A DNA stretch of 64,000 bases from Chrysoperla carnea (lineage: Eukaryota; Arthropoda; Insecta; Neuroptera; Chrysopidae): positions 91,249,435 to 91,313,434 of the forward strand of contig NC_058338.1 in NCBI RefSeq assembly GCF_905475395.1, in the 5' to 3' direction. Positions 32,511-45,300 of the stretch are shown here, one piece after another; position 1 is the stretch's first letter, and every line of letters begins with the position of its first letter. The position numbers and the translations under genes are program-made. The notes under the pieces were generated by a model. It searched no databases. It worked only from the letters and a program-made list of their open reading frames with translations, and had not been told where the DNA came from.

Positions 32511-32668
32511 ATTACCAACTCAAAGATGTGAACCACTAAAAAAAACATCATTTATGTAAATTATACAAGGACGATTCAAAATTACAATTTTAGAGAGGCC
32601 GATTACCACTTTGTTAGGTATTCGAATAAATGAAGTTTCCAGCTTTGTAATACAAAGTAATTCTCTAG

Positions 32669-33516
32669 TACAGCTAATCTGGCATTTTGATTGGAAAAAA
32701 TTTCAATGGTGGATCTGAGGTTATAGATCGTTAGGGGGGCATGTAAATAACTTTAAAAAAAATTAAGAAAATTTTTCATTCCGCTGTTTTTGAGAAAATC
32801 CAAAAAAATTCTGGAATGCGTTTTTCTCGGAATCTATTGGTTTAAGGAAAAAGTTTTTCAAATAAAAAATGTAGAGGACATTGTCAACTACATTTTATGT
32901 CATTTGAGCAACGTCATACGAGTTAAATTACAAAAAGTAGGTGGCGCTAAAGTATCAAAAAAAGGGTTTTTCACGATTTTCATTAAGAAAAAATGATTTT
33001 TTTTGTAAAAGTGTAAAAGAGAAAGTTGTTTGACTCAAAATTAGCTTCAAAGAACCGTTAGCTGCGGTGTGTTGCATGTTTGGCCTATAGCTCGGAAACG
33101 GTAAGTTTTTCATAAAAATTGTTTAAATAAAAGTTGAAGCTAATTTTGAGTCAAACAACTTTCTCATTTACACTTTTACAAAAAAATCATTTTTTCTTAA
33201 TGAAAATCGTGAAAAACTTTTTTTTTTATACTTAAGCGCTACTTTTTGTAATTTAACTCGTATGACGTTGCTCCAATGACATAAAATGTAGTTGACAATC
33301 CTCTACATTTTTTATTTGAAAAACTTTTTCCTTAAACCAATAGATTCCGAGAAAAACGCATTCCAATATTTTTTTGGATTTTCTCAAAAACAGCGGAACG
33401 AAAAATTCTCTTAATTTTTTTTAAGTTATTTACATGCCCCCCTAACGATCTATAACCTCAGATTCACCATTGAAATTTTTTCCAGGCCGGCCTTTTTTTC
33501 GTCTAGATTGACTGTA
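32669..33516. mobile_element. Large foldback element, ~350-bp arms
   Basis: From TGGAAAAAATTTCAATGGTG at 32692 inward, the left arm pairs with the right arm ending TTGAAATTTTTTCCA at 33484. The arms extend to about 33053 and 33139, leaving a loop of about 85 bp. The outer ends TACAGCTAATCT and AGATTGACTGTA are also complementary and may be the true termini. Identity of the arms is very high by eye. No transposase is present. Confidence 0.85.
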
Positions 33517-34068
33517 TCACTCTCATTATTTGCAATGAATAATAATAATAGCACTTAACATGTCTAGTCTAATGACTGTTTTCCTGAACTAATTTATTTA
33601 TGCCTAGGACTGATGAAGTAAAAATAATTAAATCCTAATTACCAAATATTATTTAATAACTAATTCGAAAAACATTTTGTTCAAAATTACTTGCTTAGAC
33701 TTTTTTTTTGCTCTTTTGAACTTAAATTAAAAGTGCGTTACGTCATTTTGTGTCAGCATAAATTTATCTCAAATAACTTTATTTTAAAATATAATTTTGG
33801 TTTGCATTTCCTGTACAAAGTGATTAGAAAACTTATTAACTCTCTTTCAATATTGAAATTGGTCTGATTTATTTATATTTAGAAACACATTAAAATTTTG
33901 TTTTAACGATTATTATTTCTAACCGTTCCAAACTTATGATTATGTTTTAATTTTTAATTACCGGATGACCAGTTTTTAACGTTACGCCCTCTTTTTTTTT
34001 CTTAGGGTGCGAAATTTTGAAAAATAAAAAGTCTTGTGATGCCACGTGTTAAAATTTAAAATATTATC

Positions 34069-34593
34069 AAGTGAAAACAAACAATTGATTGACTTAATTG
34101 TTTAAATATCATGTATAGACAGTGTTGATTACTCTATCACATTACACATATACATGTCACACATACATAACTGATAATCCCATATTAATACATATTATAA
34201 AATTTGCTATCTAATGTGTGCCCTCGTGAGTAAACAGTGGTGTTTACAAAAAAAATGTTTCAAACAAAAGTTGTTTATTTTTTGATAAGGAACATTTTTT
34301 ACCTTTAAACTTTTGTTATATCTCTAACGGTTTACAAAATGGGCCATACGGCCCAAGGTCCAATTGACCTATGTTGCTCATTTACGAACTCGACCTCACT
34401 TTTTACGTCCTGAGTGCGCTGTAAAAATTTCAGCTTGATATCTTTTTTGGTTTTTGAGTTATCGTGTTCACAGACGGACGGACGGACACCGAAAGTGGAC
34501 TAATTAGATGATTCTATGAAAACCTATAAGCGATACAAACTTGGGACTAAACTTAATATACTATGTATATTTCATATGTACATGGTATAAAAA
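34069..34593 (+). repeat. Dispersed element C, copy 3
   Basis: It has the same order of blocks as the other copies, from CAAGTGAAAACAAACAATTG to TCATATGTACATGGTATAAA, including ACAGACGGACGGACGGAC. Confidence 0.75.
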
Positions 34594-34789
34594 GGCGAAA
34601 TTGGGGGGGGGGTGGTTCACAAGGAATAAAATTTGTGTGACGTAATTTATGGATAAATAAGAATAAACTTTGAAATGTATCGTAGTCCAGTTACGAAAAT
34701 CGAAGAGGGGTGACCCAAAAATTTGTGACATTCGACTTTTTATTCATTCATTCAATAGGGAGTTGATTGGAGCAATATAGGTTAATTGG

Positions 34790-35250
34790 GTCTAGGATTC
34801 GTAGGACGTAGCTCAAAAGGGGAGGGTTTTGAAGGTTGAGCCCATAAAAAATTTAGATCATCATGATCAAAACTACCTTAATACATAAAACATAGCTTTC
34901 AAAAAATGTTAACCGAAACCAAAAATCAATGTATTGTGTAGGCATAACCTTTAATGGGCCGTAGCTCGGAAGATAAGGGTTTTTGAAGATTGAGTCCATA
35001 AGAACTTTTGACCAGCATGATGAGCAAAAACTACTTTAATCATATTTTTCAAAAAGTTTTTAACCGAAACCAAAAATCAATATCTCATGTAGGCATAAAC
35101 TTTGAAGGCCCGTAGCCCGGAAAAGAAGGGTTTTTGTGGGTTGAATCTTTTGAATTTTTTCTCAGCATAACTACCTTAATCCATAGTTTTGAAAAATTTT
35201 TTAACTGAAAAATCAATGTATTGTGTGCAGGTCCTTTAAATTGATTTTTG
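34790..35250 (+). repeat. Tandem repeat, ~150-bp unit, three diverged copies
   Basis: Units start near 34806, 34960 and 35110 with CGTAGCTCGGAA or a variant, followed by GGGTTTTTGAAG, and share AACCGAAACCAAAAATCAAT and GTAGGCATAA. Internal spacing drifts, so this is an old array. No coding frame is shared. Confidence 0.7.
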
Positions 35251-36041
35251 AAAATGCAAAATACATAACGCAAATAGTGTTACAATTTTTCAAATTTAGG
35301 ACACAAACCTATTGCAAGCGAAATATATAAAACACTACACGGGGATGTCCCTTTTGCTTTGCATTCACATGCCAGGAAAAAGGGAAATCCCCGCGTTGTG
35401 TTCGCGCAATCTCTTGAGTGCGCGTTCCGTTTTGCGCATAAATATAGTTAAATTAAATAATAAAATTAAAAAAATCCTATAAATCAAATAAAAGTTGAAC
35501 AGTATACACTTGAGTGAATACCATTTACAAAGTTTTATGATAAAAAGTAAAAATTCATTAAACAATCAAGTAATTACAAATGAATGTTAACCGACTTACA
35601 TCTTACAAATAAAAGTTGTAAGTGTTTATTTTAATGTTTGAAGTATAATTATTTAAAAATAAATTGTGTATGGTTAAGTAAATATAAAGATACAAATTAT
35701 AATTAATTATCGTTAAGATAATAATAATATTATTTTTAGTAGGTAATTCTTTTTACTAAAATTCTTTTATTGTCACCGTACTAATCTTAGGTAAGCTATT
35801 ACTTATGGCGTCAGCGTCAATCATATAACTTATAAGTCTTTATGTCATAAGATACCAAATTAATAAACTTTATATGCACATGTCAGTGCTGGATTAATCC
35901 ATGTTGGGGTCCAAAGGCAATGCAATTCTCCGGAGTATGTGAAAATCAGACAGTGCCGTTGTTTTAGTCTTCGTTCATCAATTTGGGACCTTTTCCCTTA
36001 TGTGAGGCTTCTCATAAAAATTTTTCTTCTCCTCATATACA
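35251..36041. other. Intergenic sequence
   Basis: No gene is seen. A short piece near 35886 (GTGCTGGATTAATCCA) resembles the head of the insertion at about 54892. The rest is AT-rich. Confidence 0.35.
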
Positions 36042-36045
36042 GTGT

Positions 36046-36178
36046 GTCGCATTTAAGATGAAGACACTCTCATTTGTGCGTTATTTGTAGGAATATCAAT
36101 TTGAAATTTTGCACAGTCATTAAGGGTAATGGGTCACATTTTTTACGATACTTAACCGAAACCGGAACTTTAAACTCA
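36046..36178 (+). repeat. Dispersed repeat G, copy 2
   Basis: It matches 11025-11165 from GTGTGTCGCATTTAAGATGA to GATACTTAACCGAAAC. Confidence 0.65.
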
Positions 36179-36267
36179 GCCTACTATAAATTGACAAATA
36201 GGACTATTCTTATATATTTTGCCTAGCGTCAGAGATGGTTAGAAATATCGAAATTCATGAATCTAGA

Positions 36268-36405
36268 CAAAAAAATAAGAATAAAATTTTTCGATATCTG
36301 CCTAGATTTTCGAAATATTGAAAGCAAAATAATTAAACAAAATTTTCGATATTTTGAAATTACTCCAGATATCGAAAAATTTTATTCTTACTTCGTCTTA
36401 TATTG
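36268..36405. repeat. Inverted repeat, ~33-bp arms
   Basis: AATAAGAATAAAATTTTTCG near 36280 is complementary to CGAAAAATTTTATTCTTACT near 36373, and the surrounding GATATC and AGAC..GTCT also pair. It is a small palindrome of unknown origin. Confidence 0.6.
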
Positions 36406-36469
36406 CCAATTTATAATATAAATTCACTATCAAAATTGAAAATATATACTTTTTTTAATTTATGTCCCC

Positions 36470-36660
36470 GCTGCCGTGCTCATACATCCTTAATTAGTCG
36501 AGCACAACGTGTTTTTTTAAATTATTTATTAAGGTTTCAATTTTAAATAGTTTTTTTTTTATAATTTCTACCGAATAGCTTTGAAGAAATCTATGAAAAC
36601 AAATCATCCATCTACCGTTTTACCATGAGACCAATGTTAAATATCATTGTTAAATATGTC
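36470..36660 (+). repeat. Dispersed repeat F, copy 1
   Basis: It begins GCTCATACATCCTTAATTAG and runs through AAATCTATGAAAACA and ATCCATCTACCGTTTT. It matches 57529-57690. Confidence 0.65.
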
Positions 36661-36751
36661 TACTTTTGAAGTCATTTATTTATTTAAATAATCCTGCAAC
36701 CGCTCCTAAAATTTTTAGAATTGATTTAGACTTAGTCAAACTTCATAAAAA

Positions 36752-37321
36752 AACAAGTGAAAACAAACAATTGACTGAGTTAATTGTTGAAATACCATGC
36801 ATAGACAGTGTTGATTACTCTTATCACATTACACATGCATACATGTCACACATATACGTAACTGATATCTCCATTTAATACATGCTATATAATTTACACC
36901 TAATTTGCTCCCTCAGGGGTAAACGGTGATGTTTACGAAAAAATGTTTCAAACAAAAGTTGTTTATTTTTTCAGAAGGAAGATTTTTTACATTTAAACTT
37001 TTGTTCTATCTCTAACTTTTTACAAGATGGGTCCTACGGACCCAAAGGTCAAGACCCAATTGACTATGTTGCTCATTTACGAACTTGGCCCTCACTTTTT
37101 ACGCCCTGAGTTCGCTGTAAAAATTTCAGCTTGATATCTTTTTTCGTTTTTGAGTTATCGTGTTGGCAGACAGACGGACAGACAACCGAAAATGGACTAA
37201 TTAGGTTATTTTATAAACACCTCTATCAAAATTTTGTTCATAGCATTAATATTTTTAAGCGTTACAAATTTGGGAATAAACTTAGTATACCTTGCATATT
37301 ACATATATGTATGGTATAAAA
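36752..37321 (+). repeat. Dispersed element C, copy 4
   Basis: It is the same family as 15062-15650, from AACAAGTGAAAACAAACAAT to TTACATATATGTATGGTATA. Several small ORFs on both strands across this family are not conserved between copies. Confidence 0.75.
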
Positions 37322-39342
37322 ATCAAGCTTTTTATTTAAAATTGGCTTGGTGTCCATACATCCTTTACGCTTGTTCAATTTATTTGTTAAATAAATAATT
37401 AAATCATAAAATTTCAAATCATAATATTGAATTTAATAAAAATAAAATGTTTTATATTAGCAATAATATTAAAACAAATAAACTAATCTGATCTGTGTAA
37501 AAATAAAATTTCTATTTATATTAATTAATCAAATTATTTGTCTTTGATTTCGAAATATATGCTTCATGAAACATCAGAAGTATGTTTATTCGATGCGCTA
37601 AATGAAGGCTTATAATTATAGCTATCAGGGTGTCTAGCGGTCCTGTAAATCAGGGAATACAGTATTTTTTGAAAATTCAGGGAAACCTCTTCGGTTTAGT
37701 TTTATTGATCACTGCAATTTTTCTTAAACATCATTGTTTTTTTCTGAATGGGCAAATTATGGCAAAACTTTGGTGTACATTTTCTCCAAAAATATAAAAG
37801 ATAGAACAAAAAAACAAAAGAAAAAATTTGCTAAAAAATAAAAATTCAAAAATACTTTTTCAAAAACTAGTACATATATGGCAGCCGGAAGGCTAGGTTA
37901 AGATGCTTTTTTGCAATGTTATTTGGATCGCTTAGAGAAGTGTGAAACTACGTTTTGCAAAAAAAAAAGTTATGTTACCTGCGTAATAGCTTTTTTTTTG
38001 CTTGCAAAGTTTCACACTCCCCTAAGGGGTCCAATTAACATATCAAAAAAGCAGATTTACATCGTGTTTTGTGTTTTTAATGTAAAAATGGACTAGCGTA
38101 ATTCTTTAGCATAAAACAATATAATTTTTCATCCTTACTTTAAGAACTTCTGTTAATAAATTTATTAACTGCATTAATACAAAGATAACAAAATTGCAAT
38201 CTTGTCCCACTTTCTGTATCAATCTCAGTGTTTTTAGAATGTAATTATATTTAAAATTATATCATCAGTTATATTAAGAATTATCAGAAGGTGAATAATT
38301 TTTTTCTTATTATCACAAAAATAATGCCTTACGTTTTAAATTATTTTCAATGCTTTATGGTAATTAGCTATAAAATATACAATCATTTACCAAATGACAT
38401 GTTTTGTTATAAATCTAAACATAGGGGACTGATTATATAATAACAAAATACAATGTAATTACTAAATTAAACATGGTCTATGAGACGGTATAAGGTCGAT
38501 CTTCACTCATCTGATAATGAGCCTAGACAAATTTTTTTGATTTTTAAACGCCCCCTATCATAGTTTTTCTATCGAAAAATGTTCAGGGCTATTTTCAAAA
38601 TTTTCTAATTTCGTTGGAGCATTTTCTTCTATACAATATCGCATACAGAGCCGATCAGGCAGTTATATTTTCCTATAAAATAAATAAAAAAACATTATTT
38701 AATTAATTAACTATCATTTTTCAAAATTTGAAAAAGTTTGACCGAAATGCAGATTACATCTAATTTGTGCGAGGTCATTCGGATCTTCTGCTCAAAGTGG
38801 GCAAAAATGCAAATATATCGTAAAATGAGTTTTTTTTTTAAAGAAATAAGAATGGCATTTATTTAAAATTGCATTTTCCATCCTTTTATCTAATTATAAT
38901 TCCAGTTTTTCCTTTAATTTTTCGAAAAGACTAGCATATGTATATAATTTTTATTCTCTTTATTATCTCGATATTTATGCGGTTTTTTTTTTTAGAATGA
39001 TGACACTAAAATTTATTTATTATATTTTTGAAAAACTATTAATTTAAATAAATTCATGATAAAGTGATAATGTAACATTTTATCTTATTATTTTTCTCTT
39101 GATTAGAGAAAAAAGTTTTACATAAAATACCGAAATATCGTTTATATTTTAGTATTAAAACAGATACTTTATGTAAAATATATGTAGATATAAATAACAA
39201 AAATCATGAGACACGGAATTTTCTATTTCCTCTGAAATATCCATAATGAATGTAAATGGCAACATATTTTGAGGATCCATTTCCAAAATCAAAATTGCAA
39301 ATATATATTTTTTTAATTTGTGTCTTTTGTTTAAATTTACAG
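37322..39342. other. Intergenic sequence upstream of the RRBP1 homologue
   Basis: It contains the foldback MITE at 37904-38053 and, near 37630, a GTGTCTAGCGGTCCTGTAAA segment typical of dispersed insect repeats. The end TTTAAATTTACAG at 39342 looks like a splice acceptor, so a non-coding first exon of the RRBP1 homologue probably lies somewhere upstream. Confidence 0.4.
37904..38053. mobile_element. 150-bp foldback MITE
   Basis: The left arm TGCTTTTTTGCAATGTTATT is complementary to the right arm ATTAACATATCAAAAAAGCA; the inner part (GTGTGAAAC/GTTTCACAC) also pairs. No coding capacity. Confidence 0.7.
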
Positions 39343-39349
39343 TCGGAAA

Positions 39350-42300
39350 ATGGATTTACAAACTGCCTTAGTATGTGGAGCAGTGTTCGTACTTACAACA
39401 GGAGTATTATTATTAATATCAGTATTTGGAATTAAATCAAAAAGTTTTGAAGAGGCGTTAGCTGAACAGCGAGACCTAAAGGCTGGACTTTTAGGTATTT
39501 CAAAGCAAGCAAAATTAAAGCATGCAAAAGAGAAGAAATTGAAAAAGTTAAATCGAAAGAATAAGGAGAAATCATTAGTAGCGGTTTCATCTTCATCGGA
39601 TGGTGCTAGCGGCGATGAAACAACTGCTTCATCCTCAAACGAAACACCAGACGTTCTAATCAACGATGTAAATACTAAAAACATTCCCATTATAAATGTC
39701 AAACCCAATAATAATATCCACGTTGAATTTGTTATCGACGAACCTGAAATTATTCCACCAGAACCTCAAGTTATTAAAGTAAGTTATACCAAATTTAAAA
39801 ACTATTTTAAAAAATCGTTGGTATTACATTCAAAACCGATTATAACGATATTGGAGAGACCTGAAATTATGGTTGTTTTGTTATAAGCAATATCTTCATT
39901 TTATTTACATGGAATAGTTATCTTCTGCGAGAAATATTGCTTATTTACAAGAGCGACAAATTCTCCGAAGAAAAATGAAAGCCTGATCGTCAAAAGATTA
40001 GTTGTTCACATATGAATTTATATTTGGATTCAGTCAGATATTTGTCAATCCGTCGTTATGGGATTTTGATACTAAGAAAGGCTCTATTACACTATAGGTG
40101 TTAGCTCGCACAGATATACAGGTGTTTTTAAATTGACATGTGCTTGAAACTCGACAAATAAATTTAATCAAGGAAATTGCTTCAAACGAAAAATGTTAGT
40201 TTGACGCACACATCTTATACCAGCATCGAATTCGATCTAAGTTTTCAGGTTCAATTAAAACCTCAATCTGATTCATAAGTGACAAACATTTGATGAACCC
40301 TTTAAATTTCAAAATTTCAAAGTTGTTCTTTATAAATACGCAAACATTGTTTTGTAAACCGAATAGTTTAGACAGTAATTGATAACAAAAATCTAGCTTT
40401 TTGTGCGTTTTTCATTCAATTTGAACAAAAATGGGCTTTATAGAAAAACAAACCACTTTTATTGGATTTATTGGAAATTTTTTTTCGAAAAGTGCCTAGA
40501 TTTCGCAGAAATGGTTTTGAGACAAAGCGATGTCTCTATAAATGGTTTTGATTGTTTTATCAGATTTAAAAACCATTGAATATAATTACTGATATTAAAT
40601 GCTTTATTTAAAAACAGGTTGGAAGAAAGAAGCAACGTGAATTGAAACCAATTAATGTACGTCCAATCCTCGTGAATCGTGACCCAAGTCCCGTATCCAG
40701 TTTTACACCAATTGATTCACCGAAAACATTGAATCATTTTGAAAAAATTCATCCCAAGGATGAAAAAGAATTACTTAAATCTCAAATTGTAAGAATACAT
40801 TTTTTAAATTAATGATTTGGTTTTTTTTTTTTTTTTTTAATTTCCCTGAAGATCTAAAGCAAAAATGATTGCACTGTCGAAAACTTCTTTCGTCGATGCG
40901 TAGGTCGGTGACGCTTCAAATCATCGTACGGCAAGTCAACTTTGGCCTTGGGGTTTTGTCAATTAACAGATTCGACCAGCTCTGTTAATTGACTTAGAAC
41001 CACTAGTGTAAAGCTCCAGACAACCAACCACAGAGTTGGTTGTCTGGAGCTTTCATTTATTGCTAAGTCTTGAATATTTTTGGCTATGAGGCTAATTTTT
41101 ATCATTTAAAATTTCCCCCACTCCATTTTATAATTCCTTTTTTTAGGTTGAGAAAACTAATTTATCACCGAAAACTAAAAAGAATAAGAATAAAAATAAG
41201 AATAAAGATACTGAACAAGAGAATATTCCAAGTGATGTTGTAGTCACTGAAACTAACGTCGTATCTGGGAAGAAAAAACAATCAAAAGAAAATATCAATG
41301 ATGGTAGCAATAATCCATCTCCAAATCCTAAAAAACAAACGAAAGCAAAGAAAGAAGTTTTACAACAACCGGACAAGGTAAAGCAAGACACATTACCAGA
41401 AAAAGTGAAAAAGGACACTTTACCTGAAAAAGGTAAAAAAGAAAATCCACCATCAGTGGATAAACCAAAAGTTGAAGAGAAAGTGGACAAACAAAAATCA
41501 AATACTCAAGCTAAGACTACTTCAAAATCAGAAGTTACAGAAAAATCAAAAGCATCGCCAACAGAAAAGAAGCAGAATGAGAAAAATAAGAATAATCAAT
41601 TGAAGAAAGAAAATTCTGCTATCCCCACCACAAAAAGCAATCAAGACGTAACTAAGAAAGATGTGGCTGAGAAAAAAGATCAAATAATCGAGAAAACTAA
41701 AAAGGAACAACAAAATATTGACAGTAAAAAATCTCAAACAAAAAACCAAATCAATTCAATTGAAAATGGTAACAAAAAAGTACAATCAAATCCAAAAAAA
41801 GTAAACAACGTTGATGCGAAAAATGATATTGAGAAAATGAAAAAGGATTCTGTGGAAAAACTCAAAGTTGATAATATTAGTAAAAAGAATAATAAAGTTG
41901 TTGAGATTATAGAAAAAGTAACAAATCAAGATGTATTGGTAGCGTATGAAAATGGAAAAAAAGATTCACCTCCATTAAAGAAAAATAAAAAAGAGAATTT
42001 AATTGAGAAGAAACTTGATAATGATTTGGCTGTTTTACAAGATAAGAAGGATGTCCAAGAAAAAAATAAAAAGAATACTGAAATGTATAATGGATTTAAT
42101 GGAGTCCATCATGTTCAAAATGCGGTTACAAGTAATGGTATTTCGGCGAAGGAGAGCAAGAAGCGTAAGCGTGAATTAAACGCTTTACAACAAATGAGTA
42201 AGTTTTTTTATTTAACTTTCCGTGGCTTCAAATATGCGATTATATGAACTTGAAAAGGATTTGTAAGATAAGACACTAATAGTAGGGGACCCAGAGAGTC

Positions 42301-45300
42301 GAGACACATTCGAGTACATTCAACTAAGTATAATATTTTTTTAGGTGGTGACAATACTGGAGTGAATGTAAGTTTACTAGTTCCACTTGTCCGCAAAGCC
42401 GAATTATCACGTAGTGAAGTACAAATTTTAATTGATTTACTTCTAAATAAACAACACGATATGCCTGTTGCGCATCAAGAATGGTCCGAGGGTCGTTCAG
42501 ATCCCGTAGTTAAGTTGCGTAAACAATTGGCTGAACGTGAAAAAGCTTTACAAGCAGAACAAGAAGCGCATGTTGGAGTTGCTGCAAAATTGCGTGAAAT
42601 ACGTGGTGAATTAAATGCATGTATGCAAGCGAAGCGACAATTTGAAGAGGCTAATGTTCAAGTTTTAAATGATCGTCAACAATTGATTAATCGTTTACAA
42701 CAGAATTTGGAACATTTACAAGCGGAAAAACAAATGTTAACAAAACAATTGCAACAAGTAAGTAATTTTGCTTCGAATCTTAAGATTAAGGAAATCTGTC
42801 AATTATAGTAAGCCTTATTTGCTAAGACAATCCTCCGATCTTCTATGTACAAAATAGTTTCTTTCTAAGCTTTTCTCAGCAAAATGTCATTTGCAAATCC
42901 GATAAAAGATTTTCATTTTTAAGAAGTCAATGGTGCTGCTTTGCCTCGTTTTATCTTGCTCTACGTGGGAGTTTCAATTTTAGGTTTCAGAGAAAGAAAC
43001 AGTTTCAGGAAAACCTCCATAAAAAGATTGGAGTTATTTAGTATTCCTATAAAAAGGTGAAACTAGACTTCACCCAGATCGGTGCCTTTTTTCCTGCTAT
43101 TTTCTCCACTCGACTTTCACGTCCTTGTTATATGGACTCGCGAGAAGATTCCCACCAAATTTTAAAAGAATCGATCGATTAGAACTTGAAATATCATGTC
43201 AACCACCTCAAAAAATGTTATTTCAAGAAAATCCCGTTTTAAATTTAAGAGACAATACCGGAGTTATTCTAGATATTAATATTTAATAGATAGATCCATA
43301 AATTCGGCCTTCTTCTAGTGGAGTTCTTGAAAAGAAAGAGTCCACATGTCATCCGGCAAAATATGTCGTTTATTTTGTGATACGTTCCACTCGACCGGCT
43401 TACATGCCGCGACACAAAATCCACTGTATCTCTAAAAATAATTCGAATTTTGAAAAATCCGTTTAAGAACGTACCTTTAGGACTTTGAAAAAATCAATTT
43501 TTTCAAATTTCTAAAGCAGAATACCATCTTAAATTTTTCAGTTAAACGCTAAATTAAACGAAGAACGTCATTCTACACGTCAATTCCAAGATGAGCATGC
43601 AAAATTACAAAATCAACGTCAGCAATTAGAATTAGCTGTGTCACGGTTAACCGAACAACACAAGGAAAACGATGCAGCATTGAAAAATAAGATTGGTACA
43701 TTACATAACGATTTACAGGAACAAATCAATGTAGCAAATGCCTTGAGACGCGAAGCTCATGCAGCTCGATCTGAAGCTGATGTGTTACGAGATAGAATAT
43801 CTCATTTACAGACAGCGGCTGATCAAGCACAAGAACTTGCTCGTCAACTTGAGGTTAGTTAACAATATTTATTTATCGTTTTGGTACCGATTTAGGTTAG
43901 GGTATTAAATGATATAAATATGAAATTTTCTGTGGCTCTTAAATTTCTAGTCATTTTGAAATAACTATCAAATTCTACGGCACGCCTTATACCTATTATC
44001 TGGCTGACTGATTCACTGACTCATGGATTAACTCGCAGCTGAAACCGCTGGATCAAGAAGTACAATATTTTGCACAAGGAGTTAAAATAAGGGTTAGAAA
44101 TACGCATGAAACTTGGTCAATTTTAAAGTTAGAAATGTAAAAAATGTCTGAGGTCATTATTGGGTCAGTTTTTTTTTTAATGTTCTGGAAGGTGCTTAGA
44201 TGAAAATCTACATCCAATTTGGTGCCGCTAGAAAGTTTGGCCATTGCTATTGGCCAAATAAACCAAATATGGGAATCCATATCTGTGTGATTTTTGAAAA
44301 TTTTAAAACTTTGGAAATATTCAACAAAATAATCCAAAAAATATACTCGGGGGTTTTCTCCCTGCTAGGTCAAAACAGCAACATTATGTAAATATTCGAC
44401 AAAAGGGACCAAAAAGGTATACACGGGAGCTTTTAGGGACGCTGATATTAGTAGCAATATTCTGTAAATGTTCAACAAAATAGACAAGAAAAGTACACTT
44501 GGAGGTTTTAAGAAGGGTCTCTGATCACGATTCCGAAGTCATAATTCCAATATACCTATCGCCTTCTGGTGTAATTCACTCCCGGCTGCTGGTCGATATA
44601 TGTAAATATTCGACAAATGGACCAGAATGTATATTCATCGGTTTTTGGAATCACTGATCACGGTTCCGAAATCAGAATTTCGATATACTACCCCCTCTCC
44701 TCCCTCTTAGGATAGTTTATTCTCTGCTGGTCCAAAACAGCAATATTCTGCAAATATTCAATAAAATTACTTAAATGGCGTCAGTGTGCACTAAAATGGG
44801 AACTGTATCACTGTTTTATGAAAATTCATTCTTTAAGGGGGTAAAATAATAAATGAAAGCCTTAAACCCCTATATAATTTAGGAACATGGTCGTCCGGGG
44901 AGCCAAGCTTGCGACCAATTGCAAACGCAGTAAGTTCCTGCTTTATTTTCCAAAAGATAATATAATTCAATAGAAAGGATGGTAAGGAAAGAAGTAAAGT
45001 TGGTGTTTAGGGGGCGGGCTAAGCTGGGGTTAGTGGGTTACAGAATAACATGTGATCGATTTGTCTTTAAAGATGGTATTTTCTATATTCCGAGTGGTAA
45101 ATAGAGGGGATATGTGAAGACAAGGAACGTGCTCTATATTAATTAATTGATTTTTTAAATAAAGCCTATTCTTATAATAAATTATCAGTAGTTTTAAATA
45201 TTGATATTCAAACATATACAGAATATATAAAAAATTAACTCTGTTAATTATGTTATCATAACTTGTTTTGTTATAGGAATCACATCATACAGTTGCAGAA

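Noticed and set aside
32790-32996. 68-codon + strand frame
   Set aside because: It lies in the left arm of the large foldback; the other arm does not keep it.
41143-41490. - strand frames of 60-115 codons opposite RRBP1 exons 1 and 3
   Set aside because: They mirror the A-rich Lys codons of the coding strand, giving Phe/Leu/Ser-rich shadows.
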